Assembly (NCBI GenBank): GCA_020882975.1
Contig: JAHRFD010000007.1
Span: 1 to 64,000 of the forward strand
Source of the DNA: Microcoleus sp. EPA2
GTDB lineage: Bacteria > Cyanobacteriota > Cyanobacteriia > Cyanobacteriales > Microcoleaceae
Length of the DNA stretch: 64,000 nucleotides
Direction: 5' to 3'
Both the position numbers and the translations under genes were made by a program. Shown here piece after piece: positions 44,231 through 55,278 of the stretch (position 1 is the stretch's first letter; the number at the start of each line of letters is the position of its first letter). Under the pieces are notes generated by a model. That model saw only the letters and a list, made by a program, of their open reading frames with translations. It did not search any database and was not told the DNA's origin.

Positions 44231-47200
44231 ATGTCGATTTTAGATATTAGTAATTTTAAAAATACATACAGTAACCAAGACTCGGTTAACTTTGCAGCCC
44301 CCAATGATACTTATAAATTTAAGATTACGGAACCGAGCAATCTGAACATATCATTTTCTGGTTTAAGCGCTCCTGTAAACTGGCTACTAAAAGATAGCAA
44401 TGACAGGATTTTATCCATAACACAACTAGACCCCCTCGCTCCTCAAGTCATCAATTTTGGCAATTTAGAAATAGGCAACTATTCTTTAGAAGTTCAACAA
44501 GCAGGTAGTGATACCAATTATAAGCTAACCATTGACTCTCTGACAGGTTCACCTTTTGAATCAGGTTTTTTTGATGTTCATTCGGCAGGGGAAGTGGGTT
44601 TTGATTTGCTGCTGGATGGTGGCACATACCAAGGTGAAATAGGGATGTTCAGCTTGGAGGGATTGGGAGCATTTAATCCAGATTCTGTAGAGTTTATTAA
44701 GGAAACCAGTCGGCGAATTATCAGCAATTCTTATTTGGGTCATGTGGTAATTTCCGACTTCAATCAAGGAGCTAAGTTTGATGCGGTTTTACCCTGGGAA
44801 GCTAACCAAAATTCGGGAGAATATAAAGGCGCTCAATACTTTACGATGAGACCTGGGGATAAATTTGGGCTGATGCTGGTCCCTAATGGGACGGTACAAG
44901 AAGTGTTTAATAATCCCACTATCGGTAGTACGAAGCGTCCTTTGTTTTCCCTGGCTAAAGCTAATCCCTCTGAGGCTTTTCATATAGGTCAAATAGCAGA
45001 TGTAAATGGGAATGGCAATGTGTTTGTCATGGAAGATTTACGGGTGGATTTAGGGAGCGATCGCGATTATAATGATACGATTTTTCAAATCACGAATGCG
45101 ACAGGAAAGGCGATCGTACTAGATCGGGTGATCGAGCCTACACTTGATTGGCGACCGAAATTACCAGATGTAGTGAAATACATTAACGACCAAGTTAATA
45201 TAGTACCTAAAAATACAGCACCTACTTCCTTACAGTTTAATGTTAAGGAAATTTATAATCCCAATGATATAGTGAGTTTGACTGGTGGCAAAGTATATGA
45301 TGCGGAAGGAGTTAGTGACCTTAAGCAAGTAAGTTTTTGGCTGAATAAAGATAATAATAATTGGCAAAAGCTAGGCAGTGATGCTGTAAATTTTACAGCC
45401 GATAGCGCTGGGTTTGCAAGTTTTGACTACTCGCTCAATAGCCTAGGAATTGGTGATTATCAATTGACTGCGATCGCCTACGATCGAACAGGTGATTCTA
45501 GCACGGCGGTGACTAAAGAATTTACAGTAAAAACTCCTGAAGTGGTAGTTCCGCCAACTCCGACACCAGTACCAACACCGACTCCAACTCCAACTCCACC
45601 ACCAACTCCAACACCAATAAATACAGCACCAAAAGACTTGCAATTTGAGATTTCAAGTACATACACGGTGGGAGACAAAATTAGTTTTACGGGTGGTAAA
45701 GTTTACGATGCTGATGGTGTGGAAAACCTGAAAAGTGTAGAATTTTCGGTGCAAAAGGAAGGCGGTGCATTGATTAAGCTTAGTAATGCTGAAACTTTCG
45801 TGGCTGATGGCCTTGGATGGGGAAATTTTAGCTATTCTTTGCCGGATTTGGGTGTAGGGAAGTATGAGGTAAAGGCGATCGCCTATGATAAAGAAAATGC
45901 TACCAGCAATACGGTACTCAAAAGCTTGACTGTCAACGAAGCTATCGTTACACCAACACCAACACCAGTAACAACTCCGACACCAGTACCAACTCCGACA
46001 CCAGTACCAACTCCGACGCCAGTACCAACTCCGACTCCGACAATAACTCCAACTCCGACAATAACTCCAACGCCAACACCAACTCCAACTCCGACAATAA
46101 CTCCAACTCCAACTCCAACTCCGACAATAACTCCAACGCCGACGCCAACTCCAACTCCGACAATAACTCCAACTCCAACACCAACGCCAACTCCGACAAT
46201 AACTCCAACTCCAACTCCGACAATAACTCCAACTCCAACTCCAACTCCGACAATAACTCCAACGCCAACTCCAACGCCAACTCCGACAATAACTCCGACG
46301 CCGACGCCAACTCCAACTCCGACAATAACTCCGACGCCGACGCCAACGAATACAGCGCCAAGAGATTTACAATTTAGAACTTTACCCCTCTATACTAAGG
46401 GTGAAAAAATTAGTTTTAATGGCGCTAAGGTTTTTGACGATCAAGGAGTCGGCGATATTGCTAAAGTCGATTTCTGGTTCCAAAAAGAAGGTGGTGAGAA
46501 AATTGAAATCGCTAATGATGTTACTCAATTCACCAGTGATAGCGATGGGTTTGGTAGATTCAATTTTAGTGATAATTTGAGCAGTTTAGCACCGGGTCGT
46601 TATCAATTGTCGGCGATCGCCTATGATAAAGTAGGTAATGCTAGTACAGTATCGAGTCAAAGGTTTGCGCTGATTAGCGATCCGGGTGAAGATGGGTTGT
46701 CTGATGAAGTCAGATTGGCGATCGTTGGTTCAGCTAACCTAGAAAAATACGATCCAGAAGCACTGGCTAACACGCGAGAATGGTTGGTTTGGCTGACTCC
46801 CGGTAGTTCATCCTCACAGTTGGCTAGCAGTTTAAATGCTGTAGATTTAGGCATAGCCGGACACATCCCCAACACCTACCGCTGGCAATTTCCAGAAGAT
46901 GCCGATCCATTACAGGTGCAACAGTCTTTACTATCACTAAGTCGAGTGGAATTTGCTTATCCCCTTGTTCCCATACAGCCAAAATTGCTGTCGGAACCCA
47001 AGGATGAACCTTTGGTAAAAGATGGAACTCAGTGGCACTTGCAAACAGGCATTAACCCAACCGCTAATGTGATGTCTGCTTGGGAGTTAGCGCGAGGGAA
47101 GGGTGTAGTTATTGGCATTGTTGATGACGGCTTTGAGTATAGCCATCCAGAATTGAGCTCTCAATATCGATCGGATCTGAGTTGGGATTTCAACGAAAAT

Positions 47201-50200
47201 GATGCCGATCCCTTACCCACTTACCAGAAGGAAGTGATTGATAAATATTCCCCGGACAGTTCCCTGAATAGTGCAATCAAAGACTTTCGGCAGACGATGT
47301 TCCGTATAAAAGTGCCTCTGACGGGAGTGGTAACAGACGTGAAAGTTGAACTGAATATCCAGCACCCCAAAATCTCGGATTTGGAAGGATATTTGGTAAG
47401 TCCCAAGGAACCAATGTTCGACCCCCTCGTTTTCCTGTCTTCGTGGCGCAATTGGTCTCCCAGACCAGGCGATCCGCCTGCTGGACCGCCAGAAGTTGAA
47501 CTATTCCGAAATATCGTCGGTAGTGGCAGTAATTTTTCTGGCACAATATTTGACGATCTAGCAACAACACCGATATCGACCGCCTTTGCGCCTTTTACGG
47601 GCAGTTTCCAACCGGAAGGGAGTTTAACCGGCGCTAATAACCAGTGGGCACCGGGTTATTGGCAGTTAAGGATTAACAATGAAGGACAGTTAAACACTGG
47701 AAAAGTCAATCAGTTTGGTTTGAACTTTAGTACCTACAATCCTCATGGAACATCGGTAGCAGGAGTTGCGATTGCTAATGGTTCCAATGGCTATCAAGGC
47801 AGTGGAGTTGCCCCGGAAGCTTCCTTCGCTGGACTGCGCCTAATTGCTGATAAATTTGACGATACAATTTTAGCGAATGCGCTGTATGACGTGTCTGGTA
47901 AAAATCGAAATGAGTCCATTGATATCTACAACAATAGTTGGAAGGAAGAGAATTGGCTGAGTGACTCCGGTCCTGGTGTGAAAGCGATGGAGATGGGAGT
48001 CAAACAGGGGCGCGGCGAACTTGGTAATATCTATGTCTTTGGTGCTGGTAACGATGCCTTAGATGAGGGAAATGTCAACTATAACGGATTGGCGAATTCT
48101 CGCTATGCGATCGCCGTAGGTGCGATCGATAATAGGGGCTACAAGTCACCTTATAGCGAACCGGGAGCCTCTCTATTAGTATCTGCATATTCGAGTGGCA
48201 ACGGAATCGGTATTACTACACCCGATCTGCAAGGTAGCAGGGGATACGACGAGAAGGACTACACCACTGGCTTTGGCGGAACTTCAGCAGCCGCGCCTTT
48301 CGTATCAGGGGTTGCTGCCTTGATGTTAGAAAAAAATTCCTCTTTGAGTTGGCGGGACGTGCAGCATATCTTAGTAGAAACTGCTCAGAAAAATGATGCT
48401 TTCGATCCAGGTTGGTCTCAAAATGGAGTGGGGGCTTGGGTTAACCACAAATACGGGTTTGGGGCTGTCGATCCGGTAGCAGCGGTGAAAAAAGCTGATA
48501 ATTGGACATCTGTTGATCGAGAATTTCAGGTGAGTTCTAACTTACAAGTTGTCAGGGAAAGTATCCCTGATGGTGCAGAAACAGGTTTGTCTTCAAAGGT
48601 AACAATTAATGAAGATATTAATGTCGAAAAAATTGAAGTTTTGTTTGATACTGACCACAAGGATTGGAGCGATTTAACGGTCAAACTAAAATCGCCAGAC
48701 GGTACAAATTCGATTTTAATGCAGGCATTACCTAAAGAAGGAAATCCAAACAATAACTATCAAATAAAACCTGAATCAACTAAAACACCTTGGCTATTCA
48801 CTTCTAATCGCACCTGGGGAGAATCTTCTAAGGGTGACTGGACATTAGAAGTTATTGATGAAAACGGAAATGACACAAAAGGTTCCTCGGATAGTTGGAA
48901 GCTGAATATTTACGGAACTAAGCCAAATGTATCTATAGAGGCAACAGATCCGAGTGCTTCAGAAAATGGCGATCCGGGTACGGTGATTATTTCTCGGAAG
49001 GGTCAAACAAAATATGATTTGAAGGTCGATTATTTGGTGGGAGGGACTGCTAGTGAGTCTCTAGATTATCAGAAATTAAGTGGGAGTGTCACGATTCCTG
49101 CTGGCCAGTCGAGTGTGGCAATTCCGATCGTTCCAGTTGATGACAATTTAGTCGAAGGAGAGGAGACGGTAGCGCTCACGTTATCAACAGGTCAAAGTTA
49201 TACTATTGGCAAAGATGGCAGTGCAACAGTGGCGATCGCTGATAATGATGAGTCTCCCAATGTTGTTACCAATACCAAAGACAGCGGGCCTGGTAGTTTG
49301 CGGGCAGTTTTAAATTGGGCTAATAGCAATCCGGGTAAGGATACGGTTATCTTCAAGATTCCGAACACAGATCCGGGCTACAATACCAGCACCAATGCTT
49401 TTACTATTCGACCACTATCACCACTGCCAAAGATTACCGATTCAGCGATTATTGATGGCACTACTCAGCCTGGATTTTCAAATCGTCCAGTGATTGAATT
49501 AGATGGCAGTAATGCTGGCATAGTGGATGGTTTATATATCTCTGCTGGCAACAGTACAGTCAGAGGATTAACCATCAATCGTTTTGGTATTGAGGGTATC
49601 CGATTGATTGATAATGGTAACAATATCGTTGAAGGAAACTTCATTGGTACTGATGTCACTGGCACTCAAGATTTCGGCAACCTCTATAGTGGCATTTCAG
49701 TTTGGTCGCCTAATAATATTATTGGCGGTACAACGGTTAAAGCACGCAATATCATATCTGGCAATGATAACGATGGTGTTTACATTAGCGGATTAAATGC
49801 TAATAGCAATTTGATTCAAGGCAACTATATCGGTAGCGATGTCACTGGTACTAAAGATTTGGGCAATAAATATAGTGGTGTTGCTATCTGGAACGCAAGT
49901 AATAACACTGTTGGCGGTACAACGATTGATGCAGGGAACTTGATACTCGGCAACGGTAAAAATGGTGTCTTTATTAATGGTTCTGGTTCCACTGGTAATG
50001 CTGTTTTATCTAATTCCATTTCTGCGAACGATAGCTTTGGAATTGATTTGGGAGATAATGGATTAACCGTGAATGATTTAGGAGATAGCGACACAGGCTC
50101 TAACAACTTCCAGAATTTCCCTGAGTTGACTTCCGCTATATTTAGCAGTGGGAATACGACAATAAAAGGCAAGATAAATAGCACTCCCAATACTACATTC

Positions 50201-51946
50201 AGAGTAGAGTTCTTCTCTAACAAGGTTTTAGATGACTCTGGTTTTGGCAGTGGTGGTTTTGGTGATGGTAGTTTTGGTGGTGGCGGCTATGGTGAGGGAG
50301 AGAAGTTCCTGGGATTCCAGACTGTGACGACAGATGGCAGTGGTAATGCGAATGTTGAGATTAAGTTACCAGTAGCTGTGCCCATTGGTCAATTTATTAC
50401 TGCTACGGCTACCGATCCGAAGAATAACACTTCGGAGTTTTCTCAAGGAATTGCGATCGTAGCTAATCAAGCACCCACCGAACTATTTACCGACATTAAT
50501 GCTAATTTGGATGGTTCTTATTACAGTTCAGCAGCCTGGGGAGATTATGATAACGATAGCGATCTAGATATTCTAGTGACAGGCACAAAGGGACCAAATT
50601 CTATCGCCAAAGTTTACCGAAACGATAGTGGCAACTTCACGGATATTAATGCTGCTTTGAATGGAGTTAAGAATAGTTCAGTAGATTGGGGAGATTATGA
50701 CAGAGATGGCGATCTTGATATTCTGCTAACAGGTTTGGATAATACCTCCAACCCAGTCTCGAAAGTTTATCGGAATGATGGGGGTAATTTTACGGATATT
50801 AGTGCTAACTTGCCTGGAGTTTGGAATAGTTCAGCAAATTGGGGAGATTATGATAATGATGGCGATCTCGATATACTGCTGACCGGTGTTACCATTATTT
50901 CTGGTTCTTCTGTTAAGATTGCGAAAGTCTACCGCAATGACAGTGGTAGTTTTACAGATATAGCGGCTAATTTACAGGGAGTTTGGCAGGGTTCAACAGA
51001 TTGGGGTGACTACGACAAAGACGGAGACCTTGATATTCTCATAACTGGTAATTCTGATGATTCGTCTTCATCAGATGTCTCTAAGATTTATCGTAATGAT
51101 AGTGGCAGTTTCACTGATATAAGCGCATCATTAACAGGTGTTTCTTCTGGTGACGCAGCTTGGGGAGACTATGACAATGACGGCGATCTAGATGTACTTT
51201 TGACAGGCTTAATGGCAAATAATTCATCTCCTGTTGCTAAGGTTTATCGTAATGATGGTGGTAGTTTTACCGAGATTAATGCTGGCTTGCAGGGAGCTTA
51301 TTATAGCTCTGTAGATTGGGGTGATTATGATAATGATGGGGACTTAGATATTCTTTTGACAGGTGCAACGCCATCCAGGGTCTCAAAACTCTACCGAAAT
51401 GATGGTGGTAGCTTCACTGATATTAGTACCAACTTACAAGGAGTGTTTGGTAGTTCAGTAAGTTGGGGAGACTACGACAATGATAGCGACCTAGATCTTC
51501 TTTTGGTTGGTAATCAATTGGGGGTTTCATCTGGTAGCACTAAGGTTTACCGAAATAACATTTTTACTGTAAATACACCATCCACACCACCCCTGGGGCT
51601 GATTTCTTCAGTTAATGGCAATTCTGTTACCCTAAACTGGAACCCTGCTACTGATGCTGAAACACCGCAACAAGGTTTGACATATAACTTGCGGGTAGGA
51701 ACAACTCCTGGAGGTTCAGATATTATGTCTCCGATGGCTAATAGTAATGGAACCCGCAAAGTAGTCCAAATGGGCAATGTCAATCAAAAAACAAATTGGA
51801 CGCTTAAAAATCTCAAACCGGGTACTTATTACTGGAGTGTCCAAGCAATTGATACTTCTTTTGAAGGTTCGACTTTTGCTACTGAAGGCAGCTTTACAGT
51901 TTTAGGTGTAGGTGCAATTGGAAGTATAAGTATAAGTGCTACTTAA
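44231..51946 (+). CDS. Giant multidomain secreted subtilase, 2571 aa
   Basis: A very large probable extracellular protein. In order: a pre-peptidase-like beta domain (about 1-110), a DUF4114-type domain (LGSDRDYND near 275-283), three Ig-like repeats that begin NTAP (about 327, 464 and 707) separated by Thr-Pro linkers, a subtilase with D965 (VDDG), H1172 (NPHGTS) and S1352 (GTSAAAPF), a P-domain (about 1425-1570), a Calx-beta domain (ending VAIADNDE), a right-handed beta-helix with [14 protein letters not shown] turns, seven VCBS/FG-GAP repeats ([16 protein letters not shown], about 2086-2440) and an Fn3-like domain. About 207 residues separate Asp and His, room for a second P-like insert. 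No classical signal peptide is visible, so type I export is possible. The Ca-binding repeats suggest surface or matrix function. Confidence 0.85.
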   Translation: MSILDISNFKNTYSNQDSVNFAAPNDTYKFKITEPSNLNISFSGLSAPVNWLLKDSNDRILSITQLDPLAPQVINFGNLEIGNYSLEVQQAGSDTNYKLTIDSLTGSPFESGFFDVHSAGEVGFDLLLDGGTYQGEIGMFSLEGLGAFNPDSVEFIKETSRRIISNSYLGHVVISDFNQGAKFDAVLPWEANQNSGEYKGAQYFTMRPGDKFGLMLVPNGTVQEVFNNPTIGSTKRPLFSLAKANPSEAFHIGQIADVNGNGNVFVMEDLRVDLGSDRDYNDTIFQITNATGKAIVLDRVIEPTLDWRPKLPDVVKYINDQVNIVPKNTAPTSLQFNVKEIYNPNDIVSLTGGKVYDAEGVSDLKQVSFWLNKDNNNWQKLGSDAVNFTADSAGFASFDYSLNSLGIGDYQLTAIAYDRTGDSSTAVTKEFTVKTPEVVVPPTPTPVPTPTPTPTPPPTPTPINTAPKDLQFEISSTYTVGDKISFTGGKVYDADGVENLKSVEFSVQKEGGALIKLSNAETFVADGLGWGNFSYSLPDLGVGKYEVKAIAYDKENATSNTVLKSLTVNEAIVTPTPTPVTTPTPVPTPTPVPTPTPVPTPTPTITPTPTITPTPTPTPTPTITPTPTPTPTITPTPTPTPTPTITPTPTPTPTPTITPTPTPTITPTPTPTPTITPTPTPTPTPTITPTPTPTPTPTITPTPTPTNTAPRDLQFRTLPLYTKGEKISFNGAKVFDDQGVGDIAKVDFWFQKEGGEKIEIANDVTQFTSDSDGFGRFNFSDNLSSLAPGRYQLSAIAYDKVGNASTVSSQRFALISDPGEDGLSDEVRLAIVGSANLEKYDPEALANTREWLVWLTPGSSSSQLASSLNAVDLGIAGHIPNTYRWQFPEDADPLQVQQSLLSLSRVEFAYPLVPIQPKLLSEPKDEPLVKDGTQWHLQTGINPTANVMSAWELARGKGVVIGIVDDGFEYSHPELSSQYRSDLSWDFNENDADPLPTYQKEVIDKYSPDSSLNSAIKDFRQTMFRIKVPLTGVVTDVKVELNIQHPKISDLEGYLVSPKEPMFDPLVFLSSWRNWSPRPGDPPAGPPEVELFRNIVGSGSNFSGTIFDDLATTPISTAFAPFTGSFQPEGSLTGANNQWAPGYWQLRINNEGQLNTGKVNQFGLNFSTYNPHGTSVAGVAIANGSNGYQGSGVAPEASFAGLRLIADKFDDTILANALYDVSGKNRNESIDIYNNSWKEENWLSDSGPGVKAMEMGVKQGRGELGNIYVFGAGNDALDEGNVNYNGLANSRYAIAVGAIDNRGYKSPYSEPGASLLVSAYSSGNGIGITTPDLQGSRGYDEKDYTTGFGGTSAAAPFVSGVAALMLEKNSSLSWRDVQHILVETAQKNDAFDPGWSQNGVGAWVNHKYGFGAVDPVAAVKKADNWTSVDREFQVSSNLQVVRESIPDGAETGLSSKVTINEDINVEKIEVLFDTDHKDWSDLTVKLKSPDGTNSILMQALPKEGNPNNNYQIKPESTKTPWLFTSNRTWGESSKGDWTLEVIDENGNDTKGSSDSWKLNIYGTKPNVSIEATDPSASENGDPGTVIISRKGQTKYDLKVDYLVGGTASESLDYQKLSGSVTIPAGQSSVAIPIVPVDDNLVEGEETVALTLSTGQSYTIGKDGSATVAIADNDESPNVVTNTKDSGPGSLRAVLNWANSNPGKDTVIFKIPNTDPGYNTSTNAFTIRPLSPLPKITDSAIIDGTTQPGFSNRPVIELDGSNAGIVDGLYISAGNSTVRGLTINRFGIEGIRLIDNGNNIVEGNFIGTDVTGTQDFGNLYSGISVWSPNNIIGGTTVKARNIISGNDNDGVYISGLNANSNLIQGNYIGSDVTGTKDLGNKYSGVAIWNASNNTVGGTTIDAGNLILGNGKNGVFINGSGSTGNAVLSNSISANDSFGIDLGDNGLTVNDLGDSDTGSNNFQNFPELTSAIFSSGNTTIKGKINSTPNTTFRVEFFSNKVLDDSGFGSGGFGDGSFGGGGYGEGEKFLGFQTVTTDGSGNANVEIKLPVAVPIGQFITATATDPKNNTSEFSQGIAIVANQAPTELFTDINANLDGSYYSSAAWGDYDNDSDLDILVTGTKGPNSIAKVYRNDSGNFTDINAALNGVKNSSVDWGDYDRDGDLDILLTGLDNTSNPVSKVYRNDGGNFTDISANLPGVWNSSANWGDYDNDGDLDILLTGVTIISGSSVKIAKVYRNDSGSFTDIAANLQGVWQGSTDWGDYDKDGDLDILITGNSDDSSSSDVSKIYRNDSGSFTDISASLTGVSSGDAAWGDYDNDGDLDVLLTGLMANNSSPVAKVYRNDGGSFTEINAGLQGAYYSSVDWGDYDNDGDLDILLTGATPSRVSKLYRNDGGSFTDISTNLQGVFGSSVSWGDYDNDSDLDLLLVGNQLGVSSGSTKVYRNNIFTVNTPSTPPLGLISSVNGNSVTLNWNPATDAETPQQGLTYNLRVGTTPGGSDIMSPMANSNGTRKVVQMGNVNQKTNWTLKNLKPGTYYWSVQAIDTSFEGSTFATEGSFTVLGVGAIGSISISAT
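45950..46350 (+). repeat. Minisatellite coding for Thr-Pro linker
   Basis: About 400 bases of imperfect ACTCCAACTCCGACAATAAC-type units that encode (TPTPTPTI/V) repeats, residues about 574-707. A shorter related array lies at 45555-45615. Length variation by slippage is expected. Antisense frames of Glu-Leu type over it are artefacts. Confidence 0.9.
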
Positions 51947-52362
51947 GGTTCATTCCACAGTCCGGCAAGGGTTGAAACCCCTGCCTCAAAGCGCAAGTCC
52001 TCTCAAAGAGGACTGATGATAATGAGTTCTTGAGTCCTCTTTTAGAGGACTTTAGCTATTAGACAGGGAATTCATTCCCTGGCGGACTTACGGGCCCACA
52101 GACAGACTTGGCGGGCTTTCAGGCTTAAGTTGACACCAATGGGTAGTGCCGTGTCCCTACAATTAATCCGGCGATGATGATATCTTCAGCTCGTTGTGTT
52201 GTAAGATTATTAGGACTTGCGTGTAAATACCAAAGAAACCGGGTTTTTCACCAGTCTTAAAGGTTGGGGTGCAGTATTTTCGTAAAAAAACCCGGTTTCT
52301 GCCTCCAGGATTAATCATCTTAATATTTTCATCGATCGCCCCTTTTTATATCTTCCTTCCCT
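51947..52362. other. Spacer with several hairpins after the giant gene
   Basis: 416 bases without a gene. Hairpins: AGTCCTCT-CAA-AGAGGACT (51996-52014), AGTCCTCT-TTT-AGAGGACT (52033-52051) and CAGGGAA-TTCA-TTCCCTG (52074-52091); the GGCAAGGGTTGAAACCCCTGCC hairpin lies at about 51964-51985. These may end the subtilase transcript. A second long family A element lies at 52215-52302. Confidence 0.5.
52215..52302. repeat. Family A long-form repeat, second copy
   Basis: Shares ACTTRCGNNTAAATACCAAA and GTATTTTCGTAAAAA plus the ACCCGGTTT ends with 24782-24873, but its right terminal repeat is degraded. It lies 60 bases upstream of the TpsA start. Confidence 0.65.
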
Positions 52363-55278
52363 GTGAGCAATAAAACAAAGGCAAAAATATTCTGTACTCT
52401 ATTTTATGTTTGTGGCTTTCCCACTTTGGCAACTGCCCAAATTGTCCCGGATGCCACTTTACCGATCAACTCCACCGTCACCTCAGATGGCAACACCTTC
52501 ACCATTGAAGGCGGTACGGAAGCGGGGCGCAACCTGTTCCACAGCTTTCGCGAGTTTTCGGTCCCCACCGGCGGTACAGCATTTTTCAACAACATTGATA
52601 GCATTCAAAATATCTTCACTCGCGTCACAGGCGGGTCAATTTCTAACATTGATGGCATCCTCCAAGCCAACGGTAACGCTAACCTATTTCTCCTCAACCC
52701 CAACGGGATTATTTTTGGCCCGAATGCCAGCCTGAATATCGGCGGCTCGTTTCTTGGTACTACAGCCGATCGCATCAATTTCGCTGACGGTACATCATTC
52801 AGTGCTACTAATCCCCAAACAACTCCTCTGCTAACTATTAGTATTCCTACGAGCTTGCAATTTACAGGAACTCCCGCAGAAATTCGCATTGAGGGGATTG
52901 GCCACAATTTCAGCTTAGGTGATGATGACAAAGTAGATAGGAGCGATCGCCCTGCTGGTCTTGAAGTAACAGCCGGGAACACCTTAGCGCTCATTGGGGG
53001 CAATCTCACCCTAGACGGCGGAAACCTCATAGCTGAAGGAGGGCGGATTGAGCTTTGGTCAGTCAGAAACGGTCAACTAACCTTGAATAGCAGCGGACAG
53101 ATCGCAATCGAAAATGCTGCGCCCGCCACCGAATATGGTGACATCCAATTCACCAACGCAGCATCCGCGGACGTTAGTGGTGTTGGAGGTGGAACGATTC
53201 AAGTACAGGGCAGAAATGTCTCCCTGACAGGCGGTTCGGCAATGTTAAGTATCACTGAAGGATCGCAGCCAGGAGGCTCTTTAACTGTAAACGCTTCCGA
53301 TTCCGTAGAACTGATCGGCACCACAACTGAAGAACGCCCCCTTTTCCGTAGCGGCTTGCTGGCAGAAACTCAGGGCGATGGCACTGGCAGCAATTTAAGC
53401 ATTGACACAGGGCGGTTGAGTATTCGAGAAGGAGCCGTTGCACAAACTGCTACCTTTGCGGCTGGTAATGCTGGAAATTTAACCGTCCGAGCTAGGGAAC
53501 TCGTGGAACTGATTGGCCCTGTCACAGATTCTGAAGTCACTACTGGCGGTTTGTTTTCTGGAGTCGGTTCAGAGGTAACGGGAAACGGAGGTAGTTTAAC
53601 TGTTGACACCAGACAGTTGTTTCTGCAAGGTCCAACTGAGATTTCCAGCACTACTAGCGGTTTTGGTCGATCGGGAGATTTAACAGTAAACGCCATCGAT
53701 TTGGTGCAATTGTCAGGAATTAGTGGTTTATTTGCAAATGCACAAGGAAAGGGAAATGGAGGAAATTTAACAGTTAATACGAGACAGTTGATTGTGGAGG
53801 AATTAGCTCAGATATCAACGTCTACTTTTGCCTCTGGCAATGCAGGAAATTTACTAATTCGCGCTTCTGACTCAGTGGAGGTAAGGAGTGTCGGTGGCTT
53901 ATTCGCTCAAGTTAACGGTCAACAAACAGAACAGGGAGAAATTTTGCCAGCAACGGGAAACGGAGGTAATTTGACGGTGGAAACCAGACGGTTAACAGTC
54001 GAGGGGGGCGGTCGGATCTCCGCAACAACGTTCGGCGAAGGGTCAGGAGGAACCTTGACAGTTCGAGGTATTGGGTCAGCAGAAACAGCAGCGGTGACTC
54101 CTGCGGAATTGGTGGAAGTAATCGGAACCTCAACTGAGGGGAGTCCCAGCGCTTTATTTGCCAGCACACAAGCAGGTGCTGCTGGGGGCAATATCATAAT
54201 TGACGCGAGGCGGGTGGTTGCTAGGGACGGCGGACAGATAACAGCCTCTAGTCTGGGTGCAGGGCCAGGAGGCAGTATCGAGGTGAGAGCTTCCGACTCG
54301 GTAGAATTGAGCGGCATTGGCAGGACAGAAACAGGTGAAGCATTGCGGACAGAAGAAGGCGAGCTACTCCGCAGTGGTTTGTTGGCTCGGACGCGGGGCG
54401 GTTCTGGTGATGCTGGTAGTTTGAACGTCACTACTGAAAGATTGACGGTTGAGGGGGGAGCAACACTAACAGTTAGCAGTCGATTGGGAACAGGGACACC
54501 AGCAGCCGGCAACTTAGACGTAACAGCCAGCGACATCCGACTAGACAGAGGAACCATTACCGCCGAAACTAGATCCGGTGACTCCGGCAATATCAACCTC
54601 CAAGTTTCCAACTTCTTACAGATGCGTAACAACAGCAATATTACGGTAACAGCCACGGGCGATGCCACAGGTGGCAATATCGAGATTAATAGCAGAGCCT
54701 TAATCGCTGGTATCAACAGCGACATCACCGCCAATGCAGTCAACCGCGAAGCTGGCCGCGTTGAAATTACCGCCCCAGAAGGAATCTTCGGTGCCCGATC
54801 GCGCCGTGCCACAGATCCAACCTCCAACCTTAGCAGTGACATCACCGCCACATCCCTAGCAGGCCCGCAACTCGACGGCCAAGTTCTCCTCAACACGCCC
54901 GACGCAGACCCCACCCAAGGCGTGGTTCAACTACCACGGACGATCGCCAATCCTGATGCGATCGCCCAAATTTGCCCCAATCAACGACAAGCAGGAACCG
55001 ACAAAACCTTCACCAGAGTAGGCCGCGGCTTGCCCGCAAATCCGGGAGAAACACCCGGTAATGGCTCCAACGCAGTCGGTTTAGCCGATACTGTAGCCCC
55101 TGTAAAACAACGAACCAGAACCGCTCCACCCCAACAACTCGGAGCCCCTAACCGCCCCATCCTATCGGCTCAAGGTTGGGCGATGAACAGCAAAGGAGAA
55201 GTGATTTTTACTGCTAATCCTGGTACTGTTCCCCTCCATAGCCCCGTTCAACCTACCCGTGGTTGCTATGGTCAATAA
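52363..55278 (+). CDS. Filamentous haemagglutinin-like exoprotein (TpsA)
   Basis: The secreted partner of a two-partner secretion system. A signal peptide covers residues 1-25 (CTLFYVCGFPTLATA, cleavage before QIVPD). The TPS secretion domain follows with TVTSDGNTFTIEGGTEAGRN, the LFHSFREF motif and the diagnostic LLNPNGIIFGPNA (about 105-117). The rest is a repetitive beta-helix of GGNLTVxTRxLxVxGGxxIS-type turns. A C-terminal Pro/Thr-rich part ends the 971 aa. The start is a GTG at 52363. The TpsB gene overlaps its 3' end, so the two are coupled. Its effector role (adhesin or other) is not visible. Confidence 0.9.
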   Translation: MSNKTKAKIFCTLFYVCGFPTLATAQIVPDATLPINSTVTSDGNTFTIEGGTEAGRNLFHSFREFSVPTGGTAFFNNIDSIQNIFTRVTGGSISNIDGILQANGNANLFLLNPNGIIFGPNASLNIGGSFLGTTADRINFADGTSFSATNPQTTPLLTISIPTSLQFTGTPAEIRIEGIGHNFSLGDDDKVDRSDRPAGLEVTAGNTLALIGGNLTLDGGNLIAEGGRIELWSVRNGQLTLNSSGQIAIENAAPATEYGDIQFTNAASADVSGVGGGTIQVQGRNVSLTGGSAMLSITEGSQPGGSLTVNASDSVELIGTTTEERPLFRSGLLAETQGDGTGSNLSIDTGRLSIREGAVAQTATFAAGNAGNLTVRARELVELIGPVTDSEVTTGGLFSGVGSEVTGNGGSLTVDTRQLFLQGPTEISSTTSGFGRSGDLTVNAIDLVQLSGISGLFANAQGKGNGGNLTVNTRQLIVEELAQISTSTFASGNAGNLLIRASDSVEVRSVGGLFAQVNGQQTEQGEILPATGNGGNLTVETRRLTVEGGGRISATTFGEGSGGTLTVRGIGSAETAAVTPAELVEVIGTSTEGSPSALFASTQAGAAGGNIIIDARRVVARDGGQITASSLGAGPGGSIEVRASDSVELSGIGRTETGEALRTEEGELLRSGLLARTRGGSGDAGSLNVTTERLTVEGGATLTVSSRLGTGTPAAGNLDVTASDIRLDRGTITAETRSGDSGNINLQVSNFLQMRNNSNITVTATGDATGGNIEINSRALIAGINSDITANAVNREAGRVEITAPEGIFGARSRRATDPTSNLSSDITATSLAGPQLDGQVLLNTPDADPTQGVVQLPRTIANPDAIAQICPNQRQAGTDKTFTRVGRGLPANPGETPGNGSNAVGLADTVAPVKQRTRTAPPQQLGAPNRPILSAQGWAMNSKGEVIFTANPGTVPLHSPVQPTRGCYGQ

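Noticed and set aside
45948..46361. Long antisense frame over the Thr-Pro repeat
   Set aside because: It is Glu/Leu/Ser-only low complexity created by the complement of the minisatellite; the sense frame is part of a conserved giant protein.
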